Assembly (NCBI GenBank): GCA_964473155.1
Contig: CAYYNT010000031.1
Span: forward strand, 1 to 44,060
Direction of reading: 5' to 3'
From: JAJFUG01 sp964473155
Lineage (GTDB): Bacteria; Gemmatimonadota; Glassbacteria; GWA2-58-10
DNA: 44,060 bases
Part shown: positions 25,834-34,991 of the stretch, one piece after another
Layout: every line of letters begins with the position of its first letter
Position numbering within the stretch: position 1 is the first letter of the stretch
Program-made: the position numbers and the translations under genes
The notes under the pieces: generated by a model
Told to the model about the DNA's origin: nothing
Database searches by the model: none
What the model saw: the letters and a program-made list of their open reading frames with translations, nothing else

Positions 25834-26073
25834 GTGGTTATAATCATCCGTGTCATTCTGCTGTATCTTGCTTTTTACATCGCGATCCGTCTTATCCGGG
25901 CGCTCCTGAGGAAAGGCCGCATGTATTATCAGGCCTGGTGCAAAGTCCAGCAGAAAAGGCATGACACCAAGGTCCATATGCAACGGGAAAACCTTAATCT
26001 GAGGGCTTTCGACGTGGAAGATGCGCGATACGAGGAGATCAAACCCGGCGCGGGTGAAACGAAGAAGAACTGA
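25834..26073 (+). CDS. Small membrane protein upstream of ssb
   Basis: 79 residues starting with GTG. One hydrophobic helix (2-23, VIIIRVILLYLAFYIAIRLI) is followed by a basic, then mixed-charge, cytoplasmic tail that ends in KPGAGETKKN. No obvious family. The ribosome site is weak and the start uncertain, but the frame lies between a good promoter and ssb, and the membrane helix plus charged tail look coding. It may be a small membrane-anchored adaptor; function unknown. Confidence 0.55.
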   Translation: MVIIIRVILLYLAFYIAIRLIRALLRKGRMYYQAWCKVQQKRHDTKVHMQRENLNLRAFDVEDARYEEIKPGAGETKKN

Positions 26074-26152
26074 TTGTCCCGCGGATGCTTTCCGGTCAGT
26101 GTCCGGACCGGTTGCAGAGGCGGCAATGAAGATAAACACCGACGGAGGCTAA

Positions 26153-26614
26153 ATGGCCAGCAGAAGCGTAAACAAGGTTATCCTGATCGGCAACCTGGGC
26201 GCGGATCCGGAACTCAGGCACACTCCGGGCAACGTGCCGGTGGTGAATTTTACCGTGGCAACCAATGAAAGCTGGGTCAACCGTGACGGCGCCCGGGAAG
26301 AACGCACGGAGTGGCATCGCGTGGTAGCCTGGCGCAAGCTGGCCGAAATTTGCAACGAGTATTTGCGCAAAGGCACTCAGGTTTACATCGAAGGCCGTCT
26401 CCAGACCCGCACCTGGGAGGACCAGGGCGGGCAGAAACGCTACATGACCGAGATTGTGGCCGATGAGATGGTGATACTGGGCGGACGCGGCAGCGCTGCC
26501 GGTGACGCGGGCAGTGGTGGAAAGGTGTTCAGCGATGACGGCCCGTATGGAGCGGATAATTTCGATGATTTCCGGCCTCCAGCAGGCAAGGGAGAGGACG
26601 ACCTGCCGTTCTGA
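26153..26614 (+). CDS. ssb: Single-stranded DNA-binding protein SSB
   Basis: 153 residues. The OB fold is clear from the start: NKVILIGNLGADPELR, VVNFTVATNESW, TEWHRVVAWRKLAEICNEYL and GTQVYIEGRLQTRTWEDQ. A Gly/Asp-rich linker leads to the acidic tip DDLPF that recruits replication and repair partners. Coats single-stranded DNA during replication, recombination and repair as a tetramer. The ribosome site CGGAGG is strong. It is downstream of the small membrane protein in the same direction, instead of next to the usual rpsF/rpsR genes. Confidence 0.96.
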   Translation: MASRSVNKVILIGNLGADPELRHTPGNVPVVNFTVATNESWVNRDGAREERTEWHRVVAWRKLAEICNEYLRKGTQVYIEGRLQTRTWEDQGGQKRYMTEIVADEMVILGGRGSAAGDAGSGGKVFSDDGPYGADNFDDFRPPAGKGEDDLPF

Positions 26615-26752
26615 TTGAACAGCGGCTGATCGAATCCCTGGCCGGGACAACCACCTGCCGGTTGACCGGGAACTGAGGATGCCATTGATTCGCAAGGGAG
26701 CGAGAACGCCGCTGAGGTCTGTTTTTGCTCCTTTCTTTTTAGGGGATGATTG

Positions 26753-28132
26753 ATGACAAAGATTCGGGACAACTGGGGCTCCAGGCTGGCCTTCATCCTG
26801 GCGGCGGCCGGGTCGGCGATCGGACTGGGGAATATATGGCGTTTCCCGACTGTGGCCTACCAGAACGGCGGCGCGGCATTTGTGCAGATATACCTTCTGC
26901 TCGTGTTTTTTGTCGGTTTCGTGGTAATGGTCGGAGAGATTTCCCTGGGGCGCAATACGCAGAGAAACCCTGTCGGAGTATTCAAGAAACTTGCCCCTCG
27001 CTCAGTCTGGGTCGTAATAGGCTTCATCGGCATCTGCACAGCCTGGGCTGTGGTATCATATTACTGCGTGGTTGCGGGATGGACCCTGCGCTACATATTC
27101 ACCACAGCCGGCGGAGCTTTCAGCCAGCCCTTGAGCCAGGAACAGACCGCGTCGATTTTTGGACAGATGGTTGCCAGCCCCTGGGAATCGATCTTCTGGC
27201 ATTTCACTTTCATGGCGCTGACAGTCGGAATAGTGATGGGGGGCGTGCGTCAGGGTATCGAGCGCTGGTCGAAAATACTGATGCCCGCTCTTTTCCTTAT
27301 CATACTCCTTCTGGTTATCCGCTCGATCACTCTGGATGGAGCAGGAAAGGGCCTCGGCGAATACCTGCGCGCCGACTGGAGCAAAGTGACTCCCTATACT
27401 TTCGTGGCGGCCATGGGCCAGGCTTTTTTTTCGCTGAGCCTGGGCGCGGGAACGATGCTGACATATGGCAGTTATGCCTCGCGTGATGAAAATATTGTAA
27501 ATTCTGCCGCCTGGGTCTGTTTTTTAGACACATTGATCGCTTTCCTGGCCGGACTGGCCATTTTCCCGGTGCTGTTCCTGATGGAGGGGATCAAACCCGA
27601 AATCGGGGCCAAACTGATGTTCGTTGTCCTGCCGCGCCTGTTCTGCGAGATTCCGTTCGGTCTGGTTTTCGGAACAGGCTTTTTCCTTCTGCTGATGGTG
27701 GCGGCGGTCACCAGCAGCATCTCGCTGCTCGAAGTGCCGGTGGCGTATTTTGTGGATGAGCGCGGCTGGAGGCGTAGCCGGGCCACTTTGTTCTGCGGGA
27801 CGGTCGGATTCGCGGTGGGTGTTCCAAGCGCCCTGAGCGTGGGAGCGGTGGACAGTCTTTCCGGCATTCTGACGCTGGGTGGCCGCACTCTGGGATTTCT
27901 TGACCTCATGGACCTGTTCGCCGGGCAGTTCATGATGACATTCGGGGCGCTGATGATAGCGCTTTTCGTGGGCTGGCGCTGGGGCACAGCCGCACTTCGG
28001 CAGGAGATATCGCATCCGGGATCGAGCGCCCTCTTGCATCGCATAATCGCTTTTCAGATTCGCTATGTCTGTCCGCTCGTGATAATCGGACTGATGATAT
28101 ATCTTATCCTGAATCCGGGAGCGTTTTCCTGA
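26753..28132 (+). CDS. Sodium-dependent neurotransmitter-family (NSS) transporter
   Basis: 459 residues from the ATG at 26753, preceded by AGGGGA; an in-frame TTG one codon earlier is less likely. The N-terminus (NWGSRLAFILAAAGSAIGLG then NIWRFPTVAYQNGG) is the helix-1 sodium and substrate site of the LeuT/NSS family, and about eleven to twelve hydrophobic helices follow. Such proteins import amino acids with sodium. FSLSLGAGTMLTYGSY (about 224-239) is the helix-6 region. It precedes a second sodium-amino-acid carrier by 48 bases, so the two probably form a transport operon. Which amino acid is carried cannot be read from the sequence. Confidence 0.93.
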   Translation: MTKIRDNWGSRLAFILAAAGSAIGLGNIWRFPTVAYQNGGAAFVQIYLLLVFFVGFVVMVGEISLGRNTQRNPVGVFKKLAPRSVWVVIGFIGICTAWAVVSYYCVVAGWTLRYIFTTAGGAFSQPLSQEQTASIFGQMVASPWESIFWHFTFMALTVGIVMGGVRQGIERWSKILMPALFLIILLLVIRSITLDGAGKGLGEYLRADWSKVTPYTFVAAMGQAFFSLSLGAGTMLTYGSYASRDENIVNSAAWVCFLDTLIAFLAGLAIFPVLFLMEGIKPEIGAKLMFVVLPRLFCEIPFGLVFGTGFFLLLMVAAVTSSISLLEVPVAYFVDERGWRRSRATLFCGTVGFAVGVPSALSVGAVDSLSGILTLGGRTLGFLDLMDLFAGQFMMTFGALMIALFVGWRWGTAALRQEISHPGSSALLHRIIAFQIRYVCPLVIIGLMIYLILNPGAFS

Positions 28133-28180
28133 TAGAATGCGTTGTCCCTCAAAAACGGCAAATAACTGAGCGGAGAAACG

Positions 28181-29545
28181 ATGGACAGGTTAGTCGAGCT
28201 GGCGCAAAGGTTGGAAACGTTCATGTATGGACCCTGGTTCGTGTGTCTTCTGCTGGGCACCGGCCTTCTGCTCAGTTTCCGCACCCGCTTCATCCAGGTC
28301 CGCCGCCTGGCCGCATCGCTCGTGATGGTGGCAAAGAGCGCGTTTACAAAGGACAAGACCCTTCTGCCCGGAGACATTACGCCTTTTCAGGCCCTCAATA
28401 CGGCCCTGGCGGCGACAGTTGGCCTGGGAAACATAGCCGGTGTGGCCACCGCGCTCGTTTTAGGCGGTCCTGGAGCTGTGTTCTGGATGTGGATGACGGC
28501 TGTACTCGGCATGGCGACTATCTACGGCGAAGCCATGCTGGCAATTAAATACCGTTCGGTCATGCCGGACGGCAGCATGGGCGGCGGCCCGATGTACTAT
28601 ATTTCAAAGGGCTTGAAAAACAAAAAGGTTGGCAGATTCCTCGGGGCGGCTTTTGCATTCACAGGCAGCATAGCCTGTTTCTTCTCCACCGGCACGATGA
28701 TGCAGTCCAACTCCATCGCCCTGATTCTGAAATCTCACGGGGGAATTCCGAACTGGGTCACGGGACTGAGTCTGGCGGTCCTGACCGGCATGGTTACTCT
28801 GGGTGGAATCAAGCGAATCGGAGTCGTGGTTGAAAAACTCGTGCCCGCAATGATTTTTCTCTATGTTGGTTCTTCTCTTTACATCCTGGGTATCAACATA
28901 ACCGCCATTCCGGATCAGCTCTGGCTGATCGTGAGAAGTGCGTTCACCCCGGCGGCGGCGGTCGGCGGTTTCGCCGGGGCCTCGGTGCTCGCCGCCATGC
29001 AGTATGGCGTGAGCCGGGGTTCGCTTTCGAACGAGGCGGGGCTTGGCTCCAGCCCGATCGCTCATGCCGCGGCCAAGGAGGACAATCCAGACCGGCAGGG
29101 CATCCTGGCCATGAACGGCGTGTTTGTCGATACTCTTGTGGTCTGTACGATGACCGCTCTGGTAATCCTGGTCAGCGGCCAGCTTCCAAGCGGCAAGACT
29201 TCCACCGAACTGACAGCCGCGGCTTTCGCCAGCCAGATACCACACGGATACCTGATTGTCGTAATCAGCGCCCTGCTGTTCGGATTCACCACACTGCTGG
29301 GCTGGTCGTACTACGGAGAACAGTGCGTTCAGTATTTTGCCGGAGTGAGGATAGCGCCGCTTTACAGATTCGTATTCGTGCTGTTTGTTTTCACCGGCGC
29401 GGTGATCCATCTCGACCTGGTCTGGAGTATCGGCACCTCGGCCAATGCCTGCATGGCGATTCCCAACCTGATCGGTCTGATTGCCCTGAGCGCCGTTGTG
29501 GGCCGGATGGCCACCGGACGGAACGATCTGCCGGGAAAATCCTGA
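28181..29545 (+). CDS. Alanine/glycine:cation symporter (AGCS family)
   Basis: 454 residues, about ten hydrophobic helices. The AGCS signatures are present: LSFRTRFIQVRRL (30-42), TVGLGNIAGVATALVLGGPG (about 79-98), FWMWMTAVLGMATIYGEAML, and the VSRGSLSNEAGLGSSPIAHA stretch that follows. These carriers import alanine or glycine with sodium or protons. The ribosome site is GCGGAG. It follows the NSS transporter and is 58 bases before the ccsA-like gene; no glycine riboswitch is visible upstream of either transporter. Confidence 0.94.
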   Translation: MDRLVELAQRLETFMYGPWFVCLLLGTGLLLSFRTRFIQVRRLAASLVMVAKSAFTKDKTLLPGDITPFQALNTALAATVGLGNIAGVATALVLGGPGAVFWMWMTAVLGMATIYGEAMLAIKYRSVMPDGSMGGGPMYYISKGLKNKKVGRFLGAAFAFTGSIACFFSTGTMMQSNSIALILKSHGGIPNWVTGLSLAVLTGMVTLGGIKRIGVVVEKLVPAMIFLYVGSSLYILGINITAIPDQLWLIVRSAFTPAAAVGGFAGASVLAAMQYGVSRGSLSNEAGLGSSPIAHAAAKEDNPDRQGILAMNGVFVDTLVVCTMTALVILVSGQLPSGKTSTELTAAAFASQIPHGYLIVVISALLFGFTTLLGWSYYGEQCVQYFAGVRIAPLYRFVFVLFVFTGAVIHLDLVWSIGTSANACMAIPNLIGLIALSAVVGRMATGRNDLPGKS

Positions 29546-29603
29546 GGCGAAGAATAAAGCGGGATTCTGAAACAATCTGCATCCCCGGAGCCGTTTAAAC
29601 AGC

Positions 29604-30428
29604 ATGTTGATCGCGCTCAGAATATTCTATACTCTGGCCTTCGCGCTGTATTTAGCGGCGGCCTGGCAGTACATCCACTCGTTTGGCGTCCGGAACACCA
29701 CCCCCCGCCGCCGTCTGGCGCTCCTGCATTATTCAATGCTTATCCAGCTTATCGGAATAGTGATGTACACAATATATCTGCGCCAGGCGCCTTTTTCCGG
29801 TTTGTTCCAGGCCTTCAATTTTTCATCTTTCGCCCTGACCGCGCTTTTTGTGTTAATGTTCCGTACAGTCGAGGATGACCGCTCGGCCGGGATGATTATT
29901 ATACCTATATCGGCTCTGTTCCAGTTGCTGGGCGTTTTTACGCCTCTTTCCCCGGTCAGTGACCCCTCTCTCGCTCCCAATCCGTGGTTTATCCTTCACG
30001 CCGGGCTTGGACTGTTCGCGTATGCCGCGTTCAGCATAGCTTTCGCGACTTCGGTGCTTTATATCCTTCTTCACCGTGAGATCAAATCCAGACGTCCGGG
30101 ACGCTTTTTCGAAAAGCTGCCCTCGCTTGGCGAACTCGATCATCTGACATGGCGCGGGGTTGCGATCGGTTTCAGCGCGCTCACCGCCTCTATCGCTCTC
30201 GGCATGCTCTGGTCATACATGCGTAACGGATATCTTCTTCAGCTTGATCCTAAAGAGATAATAACGCTGGTCAACTGGGTGCTGTATGCCTTCTATCTGC
30301 ACAGCCGTTTCAGCCGTGGCTGGCGGGGAAGGCGCGCCGCCTGGCTGTGCATAGCCGGATTTTCTCTCCTGTTGTTTAATTTTATCCTGGTCACCCTGGT
30401 GCTCTCAAGCACGCACGCTTATTTGTAA
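29604..30428 (+). CDS. CcsA/HemX-like cytochrome c assembly membrane protein
   Basis: 274 residues, about eight hydrophobic helices. The segment APNPWFILHAGLGLFAYAAF (about 132-151) is the conserved Trp-Phe-x-x-His helix of CcsA/HemX proteins, and TLVNWVLYAFYLHSR (about 221-235) carries a second conserved His. True CcsA handles heme export for cytochrome c maturation, while HemX in heme operons controls glutamyl-tRNA reductase levels; the position two genes before hemA favours HemX. No ResB/Ccs1 partner is nearby. It is 14 bases before the siroheme dehydrogenase gene, which places it in the heme operon. Confidence 0.8.
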   Translation: MLIALRIFYTLAFALYLAAAWQYIHSFGVRNTTPRRRLALLHYSMLIQLIGIVMYTIYLRQAPFSGLFQAFNFSSFALTALFVLMFRTVEDDRSAGMIIIPISALFQLLGVFTPLSPVSDPSLAPNPWFILHAGLGLFAYAAFSIAFATSVLYILLHREIKSRRPGRFFEKLPSLGELDHLTWRGVAIGFSALTASIALGMLWSYMRNGYLLQLDPKEIITLVNWVLYAFYLHSRFSRGWRGRRAAWLCIAGFSLLLFNFILVTLVLSSTHAYL

Positions 30429-30442
30429 GCTGGAGCCGGTCA

Positions 30443-31102
30443 ATGAATGAAACCCGTCGAGCCGGGTATTATCCTCTGTTCCTGGACTTGAATGGACGCC
30501 TCTGCAAGGTGATAGGGGCGGGAAAAGTGGCCTGGCGCAAGGTGGAGGGTCTTCTCGACGCCGGGGCGCGGGTCGAGGTGATCAGCCCGTCCGCCGTGCC
30601 GGAGATGGAAAACCTGGCCCAACAGGGTTTGATAAATCTTATCCGGCGGGAATACAGGGAGGGGGACCTGGAGGGGGCGTTCTTGGTGATTGGCGCCACT
30701 TCCGAGCGCCCGGTCAACGCGGCCGTGTTCTGTGAAGCGGAATCAAGGAGTGTGCTTGTCAATATCGTTGACGATCCACAGTACTGCAATTTCATCCTCT
30801 CCTCTGTTCTGAAAAGAGGAGATTTCCAGCTTGCCATCTCCACCGGCGGTGCAAGCCCCGTGCTGTCGCGACGGGTGCGCGAGAAGCTGGAAAAGCTTTT
30901 TCCAGAGCATTACACTCGCGTGATCGACTGTCTCGCGGCCCTTCGGGATAAGCTGAAAGCCGAACTGCCTGATGAAAGCAGCCGCCGGAAATTCTGGGAG
31001 AGTTTCATAGACCTCGATTTTTTTGCCTCGCTTGAGGGAGAAGATATCGAGAACGCGATAAAGCAGAGGACAACAGAATGCCTGTCCAGGTTGGCGGACT
31101 GA
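30443..31102 (+). CDS. Precorrin-2 dehydrogenase / siroheme synthase N-terminal-type protein
   Basis: 219 residues. An NAD-binding GAGKVAWRK (25-33), with a GxG and no second Gly-x-Gly, precedes EVISPSAVPEM, the FLVIGATSERPVNAAVF strand-helix and a NIVDDPQYCNF segment (about 110-120), then AISTGGASPVLSRRVREKLE. This matches the CysG N-terminal/Met8p module that oxidises precorrin-2 to sirohydrochlorin and, in some members, inserts iron. It feeds siroheme, the cofactor of sulfite and nitrite reductases. The stop overlaps the hemA start by 25 bases, so translation is coupled. Confidence 0.9.
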   Translation: MNETRRAGYYPLFLDLNGRLCKVIGAGKVAWRKVEGLLDAGARVEVISPSAVPEMENLAQQGLINLIRREYREGDLEGAFLVIGATSERPVNAAVFCEAESRSVLVNIVDDPQYCNFILSSVLKRGDFQLAISTGGASPVLSRRVREKLEKLFPEHYTRVIDCLAALRDKLKAELPDESSRRKFWESFIDLDFFASLEGEDIENAIKQRTTECLSRLAD

Positions 31103-32361
31103 ACCACAAAGCGGCGCCGGTCGAGTTGCGTGAGAAACTGGCGTTTAACTCCACCGAACTGAAAAACCGTCTCGATCACGGCAATCTGCCTCATGGGGTG
31201 GATGAGATGGTGATACTGTCCACCTGTAACCGCACCGAAATTTATGTGTGCGGCGAGGACAGCGACAGGTTGAGAACCGCCATGGAAGAGCTGTTGAGCG
31301 CCAAGCGCGGGGAGCCGGTTTCTTTCGAGGACAACAGTTTTTACACTTTCGGTGAGGAAATGGCCGCCCGACACCTGTTCAGAGTGTCAGCCGGCCTGGA
31401 TTCGATGGTGCTTGGGGAGTCGCAGATCCTGGGCCAGGTTCGCGAGGCCTACCGTCTGGCCCAGGAAGGCCGCACGGCCGGCCGTCTGCTGTCGCGTCTT
31501 TTCCAGCAGGCCGTGCGCGCTGGCAAGCGTGCGCGCACCGAGACTTCCATTTCAAGCGGCGCGGTCAGTGTCAGCTCGGTGGCTGTGGACCTGGCGCGAA
31601 AAATATTCGGTGGGCTTGACGGGCGGCAAGCCCTTGTGCTTGGAGCCGGAGAGACCAGCGAACTGACTCTTTCACTGCTTGTCGACCAGGGCGTGGAGTC
31701 CGTGCTGGTGGCTAATCGCACTTACAGGCGGGCAGTGGAGCTGGCCCTGAAATACCACGGTACGGCGGTGAATTATGATGAACTGTACAACTACCTGCCC
31801 CAGGCGGACATTGTCATAAGCTCCACCAGCGCGCCGCATTTCATCCTGGATGTCGATCGTTCGGGGCGTTACCTGGCCGAACGCAACCGGCCGATCTTCC
31901 TGATCGACCTGGCCGTGCCGAGGGACATCGACCCACATCTGGCCGAGTATGAAAGCTGCTTCCTGTACAACATCGACGACCTTCAGAACGTAGTGCAGGC
32001 GAACCTGCAGGAACGCTGCTCCCAGGTCGAGCTGGTTGAGGAGATAGTGGAAGCTGAATGCCTGGAGTTCATGGCCTGGTACGAGTCCCTGGCCATGACC
32101 CCGCTTATCCGCTCACTGCATGAACAAATGAACAGCTTGCGGGAAAAGGAAGTGGGCAAGCTGCTGGACAGACTTAAACACCTGTCCGAATCGGACCGTG
32201 AGCTTGTAGAAAGTTTCAGCGTCCAAATGTTGAACAAGTTTCTGCATACTCCGACCAGCCGGATAAAATCCGATCCCGGGGTAATGTCAAAAATGGACCC
32301 GGCCCAGTTGGTCCGTTTTATTTTTGGCCTGGACAGCGGGAGCAGGGATGACCGGAAATAG
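31078..32361 (+). CDS. hemA: Glutamyl-tRNA reductase HemA
   Basis: 427 residues. VGGLNHKAAPVELREKLAF (5-23), the catalytic STCNRTEIYV (48-57, Cys50), GESQILGQVREAY (about 113-125), a Rossmann dinucleotide-binding part (ALVLGAGETSELTLSLL) and a C-terminal helical dimerisation region (LHEQMNSLREKEVGK) are all present. The enzyme reduces Glu-tRNA(Glu) to glutamate-1-semialdehyde, the committed step of C5 tetrapyrrole synthesis. It overlaps its neighbours on both sides (25 bases before, 14 after), a very compact operon. The N-terminus has no obvious degradation tag. Confidence 0.96.
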   Translation: MPVQVGGLNHKAAPVELREKLAFNSTELKNRLDHGNLPHGVDEMVILSTCNRTEIYVCGEDSDRLRTAMEELLSAKRGEPVSFEDNSFYTFGEEMAARHLFRVSAGLDSMVLGESQILGQVREAYRLAQEGRTAGRLLSRLFQQAVRAGKRARTETSISSGAVSVSSVAVDLARKIFGGLDGRQALVLGAGETSELTLSLLVDQGVESVLVANRTYRRAVELALKYHGTAVNYDELYNYLPQADIVISSTSAPHFILDVDRSGRYLAERNRPIFLIDLAVPRDIDPHLAEYESCFLYNIDDLQNVVQANLQERCSQVELVEEIVEAECLEFMAWYESLAMTPLIRSLHEQMNSLREKEVGKLLDRLKHLSESDRELVESFSVQMLNKFLHTPTSRIKSDPGVMSKMDPAQLVRFIFGLDSGSRDDRK

Positions 32362-33301
32362 ACTGATAATCGGCTCGCGGGGAAGCAAGCTTGCGCTCTG
32401 GCAGGCCGGGTATATCCGTCAGCGCCTGGGTGAAAGATGGCCGGAACTCGGAGTGGAAATAAGAATTATCAAGACCCTGGGCGACAAGGTGCTGGACGTG
32501 GCGCTTTCAAGAGTCGGCGGTAAAGGATTGTTCACCAAGGAGTTGGAGAACGCCATGCTGTCCAGCGAAATCGATATCGCCGTTCATAGTCTCAAGGACC
32601 TGCCGACCGTTGTTCCCCAGGGACTGGTCCTGGGCGCGGTTACAACGAGGCAGTGGTGGGAGGACGTCCTGGTCAGCCGCGACGGAGCCACTCTCGACAG
32701 CCTGCCCTCCGGAGCGAGAGTCGGCACAAGCAGCCTCCGTCGGCGGGTTCAGTTGCATCATCGGCGTCCGGACCTTGATTACGCCGACTTACGCGGCAAT
32801 GTCGACACCCGCCTGGCCCGTCTTGACCGCGGCGAATACGGTGCGATAGTGCTGGCTCGGGCGGGCTTGAACCGTCTGGGCCTGGAAGCGCGGATCACGC
32901 AGGTGCTGGGGACAGAAATCATGATTCCGGCGGCGGGACAGGGCGCGCTGGCGATACAATGGCGCGTCGATGACAGCCGGACTGCGCGAGCGCTCGAATT
33001 CCTTTCCGATCCATGCACAACGGCCGAGGTGACAGCCGAACGGGAATTCCTGCATGAACTGGGGGGCGGTTGCCAGGTGCCCATAGGAGCGAAAGCCAGT
33101 CTGGGAGAGGATGGTATTATCACCATGGAGGGATTTCTCGCCGACCTGAGCGGACGCCGGTTCATGCGTGACAGCATCGAGGACAGCCCGCTGAACAATC
33201 CCGGCCGGAACCTGGCCCGCCGCATGCTTTCCTCCGGCGGGCAGGCGATAGTGAATGATATTCTCGCCTCAGGCGGTGCGGAAAAAGGGGAGAAAGAATG
33301 A
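32348..33301 (+). CDS. hemC: Hydroxymethylbilane synthase HemC
   Basis: 317 residues from the ATG at 32348, selected because MTGNRLIIGSRGSKLALWQA is the canonical beginning and GGGAG lies upstream; an ATG eight codons earlier also exists. Markers: GGKGLFTKELE (57-67), DIAVHSLKDLP (76-86), GTSSLRRRVQL, DLRGNVDTRL, and the dipyrromethane-cofactor cysteine Cys242 in GGGCQVPIGA. It joins four porphobilinogen units into hydroxymethylbilane. The stop overlaps the next start in an ATGA junction. Confidence 0.96.
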   Translation: MTGNRLIIGSRGSKLALWQAGYIRQRLGERWPELGVEIRIIKTLGDKVLDVALSRVGGKGLFTKELENAMLSSEIDIAVHSLKDLPTVVPQGLVLGAVTTRQWWEDVLVSRDGATLDSLPSGARVGTSSLRRRVQLHHRRPDLDYADLRGNVDTRLARLDRGEYGAIVLARAGLNRLGLEARITQVLGTEIMIPAAGQGALAIQWRVDDSRTARALEFLSDPCTTAEVTAEREFLHELGGGCQVPIGAKASLGEDGIITMEGFLADLSGRRFMRDSIEDSPLNNPGRNLARRMLSSGGQAIVNDILASGGAEKGEKE

Positions 33302-34854
33302 CTGAATCATCCAGGGGCAGAATATACCTTGCCGGCGCAGGACCCGGCGACCCGGAGCTTATCACTCTGAAGGCGGTTCGGGCCATCGCCGCGGCGGATG
33401 TCATCGTATACGACTATCTGGTCAACCCGGAACTGCTGAAATATTCTCGTCCGGAGGCGGAGAGGATTTATGTCGGAAAACAGGCCGGAGCGCATACCCT
33501 TCGTCAGGAGGAGATTAATTCTCTGCTGGTGCGTTTGGCGGGTGAGGGCAAGGTGGTCACCCGTCTGAAAGGCGGCGACCCTTTTGTTTTTGGACGCGGG
33601 GGAGAAGAAGCCCTGGAGGCGGTAAAGGCGGGTATTGAGTACCAGATAGCGCCGGGCGTAACCGCCGGTGTGGCGGCGACGGCTTATGCCGGAATACCGG
33701 TGACCCAGCGCGGCCTGACCTCCAGCGTCACATTCATCACCGGGCACGAAGACCCGCAGAAAGAGGAGAGCGATATCGACTGGTCCAACCTGGCCTCTTC
33801 GCGCGGGACGCTGGTCTTCTACATGGGAGTGTCGCGTCTGGAACAGATTGCCGCACGGCTGGTCGAAAACGGGATGCCGGACAGCACTCCGGCCGCGGTG
33901 ATCCATCGCGGCACGACAGCGAGCCAGCGTACGGTTGCAGGCACGCTGGCGGATATCGCCGGAAAAGTGCGGGCCGCCGCTTTGACCGCTCCGGCGATAA
34001 TTGTTGTGGGAGCGGCCGTTTCCCTGCGGGAAAAGCTTGCCTGGTTCGAGAACCGTCCCCTTTTCGGCCGCACGGTGATAGTGACCCGCTCGCGCGAGCA
34101 GGCCTCGGATTTTTCCCGTCTGCTGACTGAAAAGGGAGCCCGGGTGATAGAATTGCCGACCATTTCGATCGGCGCAAGCCCCGATCCCGAGGCGGTGCGG
34201 CGCGCGGTCGGCCGGATGCCCGGGGGGTATGACTGGATCGTTTTCACCAGCGTAAACGGAGTGGAACGCTTCCTTGGTTTTCTGCGTGAGGCGGGCAAAG
34301 ATGTCCGCGCGATGTCCGGGGCAAGGCTCGCCGCAATCGGGCCGGCCACGGCCGGTGTTCTGGAACGCATGGGTTTGAGTGTTGACCTGTTTCCGGAAAA
34401 ATTTGTCGCCGAATCCCTGGTCGATAGCTTCAAATCACTGAGTGCTGGAATGGAAGGACAGCGTGTCCTTATTCCACGGGCCGAGCTGGCGCGCAAGGTC
34501 CTGACGGAGTCATTATTGGCTATGGGGGCCAAAGTGGATGAAGTCCCGGTCTATTCCACCCGGACCGCGCAGCCTGAAAACCTTCCACAGGTGCTCGATG
34601 AACTGACCAGCGGCAAAGTGGACATGGTGACATTCACCAGCAGTTCGACCGTGGATAATTTCGTATCTATGGTGGGCAATGAAAGGATCGCAGGCTTAAC
34701 CGGCCCTCCTGCATACGCCGCAATAGGGCCGGTTACGGAGGCGACGGCCCTGAAATACGGACTTTCACCGGTCATCACATCCGGAATACATACCATAGAG
34801 GCGCTGGCCAGGCTTGTCGAAAGTTATTTTGCAAATGCAGTTGAACGATCTTGA
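33298..34854 (+). CDS. Fused uroporphyrinogen-III methyltransferase / uroporphyrinogen-III synthase
   Basis: 518 residues in two enzymes. Residues 1-250 are the SAM-dependent methyltransferase CobA: YLAGAGPGDPELITLKA (10-26), VTRLKGGDPFVFGRGGEEAL (about 83-102), APGVTAGVAATAYAGIPVT and FYMGVSRLEQIA. Residues about 258-510 are the HemD synthase: VIVTRSREQASDFSRLL, DWIVFTSVNGVERF, AIGPATAGVL, and VTFTSSSTVDNF. The first module methylates uroporphyrinogen III towards siroheme or cobalamin, and the second closes the ring. The same fusion occurs in Firmicutes and other phyla. hemB and hemL are not in the window. Confidence 0.95.
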   Translation: MTESSRGRIYLAGAGPGDPELITLKAVRAIAAADVIVYDYLVNPELLKYSRPEAERIYVGKQAGAHTLRQEEINSLLVRLAGEGKVVTRLKGGDPFVFGRGGEEALEAVKAGIEYQIAPGVTAGVAATAYAGIPVTQRGLTSSVTFITGHEDPQKEESDIDWSNLASSRGTLVFYMGVSRLEQIAARLVENGMPDSTPAAVIHRGTTASQRTVAGTLADIAGKVRAAALTAPAIIVVGAAVSLREKLAWFENRPLFGRTVIVTRSREQASDFSRLLTEKGARVIELPTISIGASPDPEAVRRAVGRMPGGYDWIVFTSVNGVERFLGFLREAGKDVRAMSGARLAAIGPATAGVLERMGLSVDLFPEKFVAESLVDSFKSLSAGMEGQRVLIPRAELARKVLTESLLAMGAKVDEVPVYSTRTAQPENLPQVLDELTSGKVDMVTFTSSSTVDNFVSMVGNERIAGLTGPPAYAAIGPVTEATALKYGLSPVITSGIHTIEALARLVESYFANAVERS

Positions 34855-34879
34855 TTTTTTTCGGATAAGATAGAATAAT
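34851..34879 (+). promoter_or_regulatory. Candidate sigma-70 promoter for the orphan exported protein
   Basis: TTGATT (overlapping the cobA-hemD stop) and AATAAT are 17 bases apart in an AT-rich segment, about 110 bases before the 151-residue gene. Without this, that gene would be the last of the heme operon. Confidence 0.35.
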
Positions 34880-34991
34880 TTAATGGCTGCTTGATATCAT
34901 CCCGCCTGTTTCGAACTTGGAATAGAGTTTGCTGTTGATAAATACGAAGAGAAACTTCGGATTATTGCACCTCAATCAAACAGGGGGCAAG

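Noticed and set aside
26615..26752. Possible glycine riboswitch or promoter before the two amino-acid transporters
   Set aside because: The glycine aptamer core motifs are missing and the only -10-like hexamer matches poorly.
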